In this document: one piece after another, positions 6,061-9,664 of the stretch
Layout: the number at the start of each line of letters is the position of its first letter
Position numbering within the stretch: position 1 is the first letter of the stretch
NCBI GenBank assembly: GCA_946549155.1
Contig: CAMNQN010000128.1
Location: 1 to 9,664 of the forward strand
DNA from: an uncultured Lachnospiraceae bacterium
Lineage (GTDB): Bacteria; Bacillota; Clostridia; Lachnospirales; Lachnospiraceae
Direction of reading: 5' to 3'
Length of the DNA: 9,664 bases
The notes under the pieces: generated by a model
Seen by the model: the letters and a program-made list of their open reading frames with translations, nothing else
Told to the model about the DNA's origin: nothing
Databases searched by the model: none
Made by a program: the position numbers and the translations under genes

Positions 6061-6135
6061 TCCGAGGTTTCTCTTCCTGCAATTCTCCGGAATCGTTTCC
6101 TTTCTGCCTCATTTTTTCAAAGGTCCGGTTCGGCA

Positions 6136-7740
6136 CTATCCCAGCAAATTTCCATACATATCATAATTGAGCCCCGTATTGGGATCCGTCCAGGCAACCT
6201 GGGAGGGATCATAGGAGGGGGAATTATTGTCCTCATAGATCGTGATATCCTGCCCGGAATCACCGGCTCCCTGGGTATCCCCGCCCTGCATGGAGACGTC
6301 TCCCTGGGTGGTACCCGTACTTCCGGCATCACCGCCCTGGCCCCCGGAGCCGCTGATATAATACTGCACCTCCGAAGCCCGGGAGGGATAATCATCCATA
6401 AACTTCTGAAAGGCCTGATCCGCCTTCGCCGTATCCCCCACATTATAGTAGGCAAAGCCCAGATACATCAGGGCGTCCGCATACTGGCTATTATTCCTCT
6501 GCGGGTCACTGTCCACCGCCAGCTGAAGCTGCTGGGCCGCCGTGGCGTAATCTCCTGCCACATAGGCTGTGGTGCCCGCAGTATAATACTGTGTAAACAG
6601 CGCGCTGCTGACCGCGCCCATCAGGTCATCATACAGCTTCTTGGCATTTCCGCTGAAATCCTCCCCGTTCAGCGCGCCCACCGCGTCCGCGGCGCCGCTC
6701 TGCTGCCCGGTTACATAAAGATCCGCCACCGCCATCAGTTCCTCATAGCTGTCGGCCTTCTCAAGGGCCTGATTCCGCTCATAATCCGCCTGATCCGCCT
6801 TCTCCTGGTAGGTATCGATCTGATCCTGCAGATCCTGCAGCCTGGCCGACTCCGAGGCCAGCTTCATATTGGCGTCCGTCACCTGCTGATTTGTGCTGTC
6901 ATTCATGCTCTGGCGGGTGGAGGGCACCACCAAAAACCACACAATGGCGCCTCCTAAAAGAATCCCCAGCGCGATATTGATAAACGTAGCCACCGTGGAG
7001 CTGTCCCGGAAGGTGGTGGGCTGAATAATCGTCTCATTTCCGCTGACGTAGCGCAGCGTTCCTCCCTGTCCCTCCTCTTCCTCCGTCTCCTGCCGTCTCT
7101 TCCGTCCCCCGAAGGAGGTGCTCCTTCCGGTGAGCTCCTCGATCTCTGTCAGATAGCGCAGTGTGGTAGTGTTGGTATTATCCACGTTCGCCGCCTTTTT
7201 CAGCAGCCGTCTCGCCTTCTCGTAATCCTCATGTTTCATATAAAGCAGCGCCAGAAGCTGATACGCCTTCACCAGTTTCGGATTCTGGGCCACCACCTTT
7301 TTTAACTGAATCACCGCCATATCCTCATTGCCCTGACGGCAATACCCGATGGACTGGTTATATTTGCGGATCGTCTGATTGATGGTATCCAGGCGGTTCT
7401 TGTTGTTCTGAAGCTGGTCAATATAGTAATCCGCCAGATTATTCTCCGGCAGAAGATTCTTGCTGATCACCCACTCGCACAGCGCGGAAACCACCTCTCC
7501 GGTCTCAAAATAGCAAAGACCCAGAAGATTTCTGGCATCGATATTTTCTTTATTAAATTTTAAACTCTGCTTCAGGCAGGTGATGGCTCCGGACAGGTCA
7601 CGGACCGAAGCCTTTTCCAGCCCCCGATTATACAAAAGATTAGAAATGCGGACAATCCGTTTTTGAATGGACACGTCCGCCCCGCAGCCGGGGCAGTAAT
7701 CAATGACCGCCAGGGGGGTATTACAGTAAACACATCTCAT
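6136..7740 (-). CDS. zinc-ribbon, TPR-repeat membrane protein of unknown function
   Basis: A 534-residue protein with an unusual domain order. An N-terminal zinc ribbon (Cys3, Cys6, Cys16, Cys19, as CVYC and CPGC) is followed by cytosolic TPR-like helices (about 34-100 and 130-200, e.g. AKAYQLLALLYMKHEDYEKARRLLKKAA-type repeats). Then come a basic/acidic segment (RKRRQETEEEE, 213-223), one membrane span (about 251-272), a coiled coil (about 282-340) and further TPR-like repeats outside (384-412, 420-452, including YADALMYLGFAYYNVGDTAKADQAF). A Gly/Ser/Gln-rich low-complexity stretch (463-498) precedes a short C-terminal motif WTDPNTGLNYDMYGNLLG. TPRs mediate protein contacts, so a scaffold spanning the membrane is plausible; no enzyme motif is visible. 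It is the third gene of the folC operon, starting 9 nt after the 48-aa gene; its ribosome site GGGGGAG is close (3 nt) to the ATG. Confidence 0.9.
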   Translation of the reverse strand: MRCVYCNTPLAVIDYCPGCGADVSIQKRIVRISNLLYNRGLEKASVRDLSGAITCLKQSLKFNKENIDARNLLGLCYFETGEVVSALCEWVISKNLLPENNLADYYIDQLQNNKNRLDTINQTIRKYNQSIGYCRQGNEDMAVIQLKKVVAQNPKLVKAYQLLALLYMKHEDYEKARRLLKKAANVDNTNTTTLRYLTEIEELTGRSTSFGGRKRRQETEEEEGQGGTLRYVSGNETIIQPTTFRDSSTVATFINIALGILLGGAIVWFLVVPSTRQSMNDSTNQQVTDANMKLASESARLQDLQDQIDTYQEKADQADYERNQALEKADSYEELMAVADLYVTGQQSGAADAVGALNGEDFSGNAKKLYDDLMGAVSSALFTQYYTAGTTAYVAGDYATAAQQLQLAVDSDPQRNNSQYADALMYLGFAYYNVGDTAKADQAFQKFMDDYPSRASEVQYYISGSGGQGGDAGSTGTTQGDVSMQGGDTQGAGDSGQDITIYEDNNSPSYDPSQVAWTDPNTGLNYDMYGNLLG

Positions 7741-7749
7741 AAGCTCCCC

Positions 7750-7896
7750 CTATTTCTTCTTTTTCTTTTCATCCTGAAGCATTTCCTTGAGAATATCCGT
7801 CACATCCGTCAAGTCACGGCTGTAAATCGCATCCTCCGCCTCATTCACATCCATACTGGGATGAAATTTTTTCAGTTCCTCTTCGTAATTAATCAT
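7750..7896 (-). CDS. 48-residue conserved-looking small protein between folC and the TPR gene
   Basis: A short gene of unknown function. It encodes a mostly helical, acidic protein with a lysine tail: it begins MINYEEELKKFHPSMDV, continues NEAEDAIYSRDLTDVTDILKEML and ends in five lysines. There is no signal, membrane or metal motif. The evidence for it being real is a good ribosome site (AAAGGAG, core 7904-7907, 7 nt before the ATG), tight packing (30 nt after the folC stop, 9 nt before the TPR start) and the amphipathic composition expected of a folded or partner-binding peptide. It is probably co-translated with its neighbours. It could be a partner of FolC or of the TPR membrane protein; nothing in the sequence chooses between them. 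Confidence 0.8.
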   Translation of the reverse strand: MINYEEELKKFHPSMDVNEAEDAIYSRDLTDVTDILKEMLQDEKKKKK

Positions 7897-7926
7897 TCGT
7901 ACTCTCCTTTTTCTATCCGAACAGAA

Positions 7927-9231
7927 TCAATGCTTCTGCACCTTCTGGCTGCTGATAATCCCCTTCAGTTCCCCGATCAGATACAGGGAACCGGCGCAAA
8001 ACAGCATCCCCTCTCCTTTCTGTTCCAAAGCAAGCGCAAACGCCTCCCCCACCGAGGGTATGGCAGTGACGGCTGCCTTCGTATATTTCCGGAATACCCT
8101 GGCCAAATCCTCAGCCAATACCCTTCTGTCCCCCTCAATCTGGGTCACCACAATGGAGGAAAAATCCGCTCCCTCACAGATTTCCCGGATCATCTGGTCA
8201 TAATCCTTCTCCACCACCACGGAAAACAGCAGAGAGACCGGCTGTTTCTCCTGCACCATGCGCACAGTCTTCAGAAATTCATCGATGCCTGCCGCATTGT
8301 GGGCTCCGTCCAGCACTACTCCCGGCAGCACCGTCTCCATCCGTCCGCTCCAGCGGGTGTCCGCGATTCCCTGCAGGATCGTCTGGTCCGATATCCTCTT
8401 ATCCGGATCCAGGGCCCGCACAGCCAGCATCGCCAGCGCGCTGTTCACAATCTGATAATCCGCCAGATAGGGAACCCGAACGGTTTTGTAATCATAATAC
8501 CTGTTATTCAGCACAAAATCAATGCTTTTATCCGTTCTGCCCACAATTTCACTCATTTCCCCATAGTAGGGAATCGCCGGGGCATGCATTTGGGCGGCCT
8601 TGTCCAAAATCACCCGCTCCACCGAGCGGTTCCGCCCATCATAAACCACAGGAACCCCCTCCTTGATGATTCCCGCCTTTTCCCAGGCGATCTGCTCCAC
8701 CGTATCCCCCAGATACTCCGTATGTTCCAGGCTGATGGAGGTGATCACCGTGACAATAGGATGCGCCACTGTGTTGGTGGCATCCAGCCGTCCGCCCAGC
8801 CCCGTCTCCATCACCAGAATCTCCACCTGCTCCCTGGCAAAGATCACCATGCCCACGGCAAATAAAATCTCAAAATAGGTGGGATGATAAAAGCCATCCC
8901 TCACCATCCCGTCCATGGCCTCCTTCACCTGGTTAAACGCCTCCAGAAACACCTCATCGGAAACCTGTTCCCGGTTGATCTGAAATCTCTCATTCAATTT
9001 TACCAGATGGGGAGAAATAAACAGTCCGGTTCTCCACCCATGATGGCGCAGAATGGATTCCGTGAAGGCGCAGACGGATCCCTTTCCATTGGTTCCCGCC
9101 ACATGAATCACCTTGAACTTCTCCTCCGGATTCCCCAGCCTCCTCAACAATTCTATCGTATTTTCCGCCTTATTTTTCTTGGTAAATTTCGGTACTTCCG
9201 CTATGTAATTAACTGCCTCTTCGTAATTCAA
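7927..9231 (-). CDS. folC: bifunctional folylpolyglutamate synthase / dihydrofolate synthase
   Basis: ATP-dependent Mur-ligase-family enzyme (434 residues) that adds glutamate to dihydropteroate or to folates, retaining folate in the cell. Motifs, numbered from the chosen start: P-loop HVAGTNGKGSV (43-53), SPHL (73-76), METGLGGRLDATN (141-153), SLEHTEYLGDT (167-177), EKAGIIK (184-190), the linker RWSGRME (293-299), LDGAHN (307-312) and FCAGSLYLIGELK (411-423). Length matches the family. An ATG exists in frame at 9369, but the TTG at 9229-9231 is preferred: AGAGGG lies 8 nt before it, the protein then begins MNYEEAVNYI as FolC usually does, and a promoter lies inside the longer frame. First gene of an operon with the 48-aa and TPR genes. 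Whether it has both activities cannot be told from sequence alone. Confidence 0.96.
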   Translation of the reverse strand: MNYEEAVNYIAEVPKFTKKNKAENTIELLRRLGNPEEKFKVIHVAGTNGKGSVCAFTESILRHHGWRTGLFISPHLVKLNERFQINREQVSDEVFLEAFNQVKEAMDGMVRDGFYHPTYFEILFAVGMVIFAREQVEILVMETGLGGRLDATNTVAHPIVTVITSISLEHTEYLGDTVEQIAWEKAGIIKEGVPVVYDGRNRSVERVILDKAAQMHAPAIPYYGEMSEIVGRTDKSIDFVLNNRYYDYKTVRVPYLADYQIVNSALAMLAVRALDPDKRISDQTILQGIADTRWSGRMETVLPGVVLDGAHNAAGIDEFLKTVRMVQEKQPVSLLFSVVVEKDYDQMIREICEGADFSSIVVTQIEGDRRVLAEDLARVFRKYTKAAVTAIPSVGEAFALALEQKGEGMLFCAGSLYLIGELKGIISSQKVQKH

Positions 9232-9239
9232 TGTTCCAA

Positions 9240-9245
9240 CCCTCT
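9240..9245 (-). promoter_or_regulatory. ribosome-binding site for the folC TTG start
   Basis: AGAGGG on the minus strand, 8 nt before the TTG at 9231. It supports an unusual TTG start, which is expected to lower initiation compared with ATG. Confidence 0.75.
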
Positions 9246-9289
9246 TCTGTAAAAAATTGTAAAAGATGCCTTTGTATCTTTCATTACCT

Positions 9290-9317
9290 ATCATACCTGT
9301 TTTGGCTGAAGTTTCAA
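9290..9317 (-). promoter_or_regulatory. sigma-A-like promoter of the folC operon
   Basis: TTGAAA (9312-9317) and TATGAT (9290-9295), each 5 of 6 to consensus, are separated by 16 bp. Transcription would start near 9283, giving a leader of about 50 nt. It lies downstream of the alternative ATG at 9369, so that longer protein could not come from this transcript. Confidence 0.65.
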
Positions 9318-9349
9318 GCACATTTTTTCGCAAGTTTCGCCATGTTTTT

Positions 9350-9382
9350 CTACAGACATGCTGATTCATTCCGCATTTCCAT
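9350..9382 (-). other. ten-codon open frame with strong ribosome site upstream of folC
   Basis: GGAGG (9387-9391 as minus strand) precedes an ATG at 9380-9382 by 4 nt, and a second in-frame ATG follows at 9374-9376. The frame encodes MEMRNESACL and stops at 9350. It could be a leader peptide only if transcription starts further upstream, for example at the weak TTTACA (9504-9509) and CATACT (9480-9485) pair with an 18-bp spacer. It has no run of a single amino acid as in attenuators. It may be chance. Confidence 0.25.
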
Positions 9383-9459
9383 AGAACCTCCGGCGGATGT
9401 GCACAGATTTATATGAAAAATTACTGCTGTTCTTTGTGTTTCGTTAAGGAAGCGGACGC

Positions 9460-9664
9460 ATGTTACATTTTTGTCGCTTAGTATGCCACATTTCGCGTGA
9501 TTCTGTAAATTCAGCCAGGGAACAGCAGGAAGAGGAGGGCGCGCAGGGCCGCAAGCATCTGGAAAATAATTCGGAGGATACCATAGAAAATCTTAGATGG
9601 AGACGGACAAAAATTTCGGGAGAGCTGGCAGCCCTCAAGGCTGACAGCTCAGGGGCGCTGAGCT
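9460..9664 (+). CDS. possible gene start cut by the window edge, unknown product
   Basis: An open frame of at least 68 codons begins at ATG 9460-9462 with AAGGA 9 nt upstream and continues past the end. The visible product is hydrophilic and charged (QQEEEG, RKHLENNSEDTIENLRWRRTKISGELAALKAD) with some coiled-coil character after residue 35. I recognise no family. It is divergent from folC. Against it: no clear promoter precedes it and its last 45 bases form strong inverted repeats that might be a transcription signal instead. Confidence 0.35.
   Translation, partial: MLHFCRLVCHISRDSVNSAREQQEEEGAQGRKHLENNSEDTIENLRWRRTKISGELAALKADSSGALS
9622..9664. repeat. two overlapping inverted repeats at the right edge
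   Basis: GAGCTGGCAGCC (9622-9633) pairs with GGCTGACAGCTC (9639-9650), 11 of 12 positions, around a 5-nt loop. AGCTCAG (9646-9652) pairs perfectly with CTGAGCT (9658-9664) around GGGCG. The two share 9646-9650, so both cannot form fully together. On the minus strand the first hairpin is followed, after about 8 nt, by ATTTTTG, which weakly resembles a terminator upstream of folC. Confidence 0.6.

Noticed and set aside
6078..6104. AGGAAA followed by GAGAAT on the minus strand as a sigma-H promoter for spoIIA
   Set aside because: The spacing between the two elements is only about 6 nt instead of 11-12, and it lies upstream of the terminator.
5897..6136. 79-codon minus-strand frame between the TPR gene and spoIIAA
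   Set aside because: It covers a terminator and the dispersed repeat, overlaps the spoIIAA start and lacks a ribosome site.
6885..6900. Third copy of the repeat core (GATTTGTGCTG)
   Set aside because: It is inside the TPR coding sequence with no flanking GGGAAA/TTTCCC ends or hairpins, so a chance match.
6043..6957. 304-codon plus-strand frame opposite the TPR gene
   Set aside because: The Ile/Gly/Arg-rich translation mirrors the TPR codons, and no ribosome site or domain was seen.
7663..8865. 400-codon plus-strand frame opposite folC and neighbours
   Set aside because: It is antisense to clear FolC motifs and to the small gene. The His/Arg/Ile-rich composition is typical of a shadow frame.

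Overview
The window looks like chromosomal DNA of a moderately GC-rich, endospore-forming Clostridia, most plausibly Lachnospiraceae. The reasons are a complete spoIIAA-spoIIAB-sigF operon, strong AGGAGG-type ribosome sites, the Firmicutes-type TipAS MerR regulator, and a folC / small protein / zinc-ribbon TPR membrane protein cluster. The species is not determined. I see no phage, IS element, CRISPR array, tRNA or rRNA.

Left part (1-3745). A MerR-TipAS regulator lies on the minus strand (76-927). Its own promoter has the abnormal 19-bp spacer and embedded inverted repeat typical of MerR control. Divergently transcribed is a two-gene ABC importer of the SsuA/TauA/ThiY type: an exported substrate-binding protein (1172-2146) without a lipobox cysteine, then one polypeptide fusing the membrane permease to the ATPase (2267-3745). 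The fusion linker contains a 24-bp tandem repeat. Between the two genes is a 63-nt structured repeat, and a second copy lies upstream of spoIIAA.

Middle part (3746-6135). A cysteine-rich 125-residue protein of unknown function (3884-4261, plus) follows a sequence resembling a mother-cell sporulation promoter (sigma-E/K type -10). It converges on the spoIIA operon, which runs on the minus strand as spoIIAA (5584-5910), spoIIAB (5093-5563) and sigF (4368-5096). In this partner-switching module SpoIIAB holds sigma-F inactive until dephosphorylated SpoIIAA displaces it in the forespore. A long hairpin separates the convergent genes. The 225-nt leader before spoIIAA holds a terminator-like hairpin and the second repeat copy.

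Right part (6136-9664). A minus-strand operon runs folC (7927-9231, TTG start), a 48-aa protein (7750-7896), then a 534-aa zinc-ribbon/TPR/single-membrane-span protein (6136-7740). A sigma-A-like promoter sits just before folC, inside an apparent N-terminal extension of the folC reading frame, which supports the internal TTG start. The last 200 bases contain a plus-strand open frame cut by the window edge and two overlapping, mutually exclusive inverted repeats.

The strongest candidates for something undescribed are the repeated structured element, the cysteine-rich protein with its sporulation-type promoter, and the small protein linked to folC.
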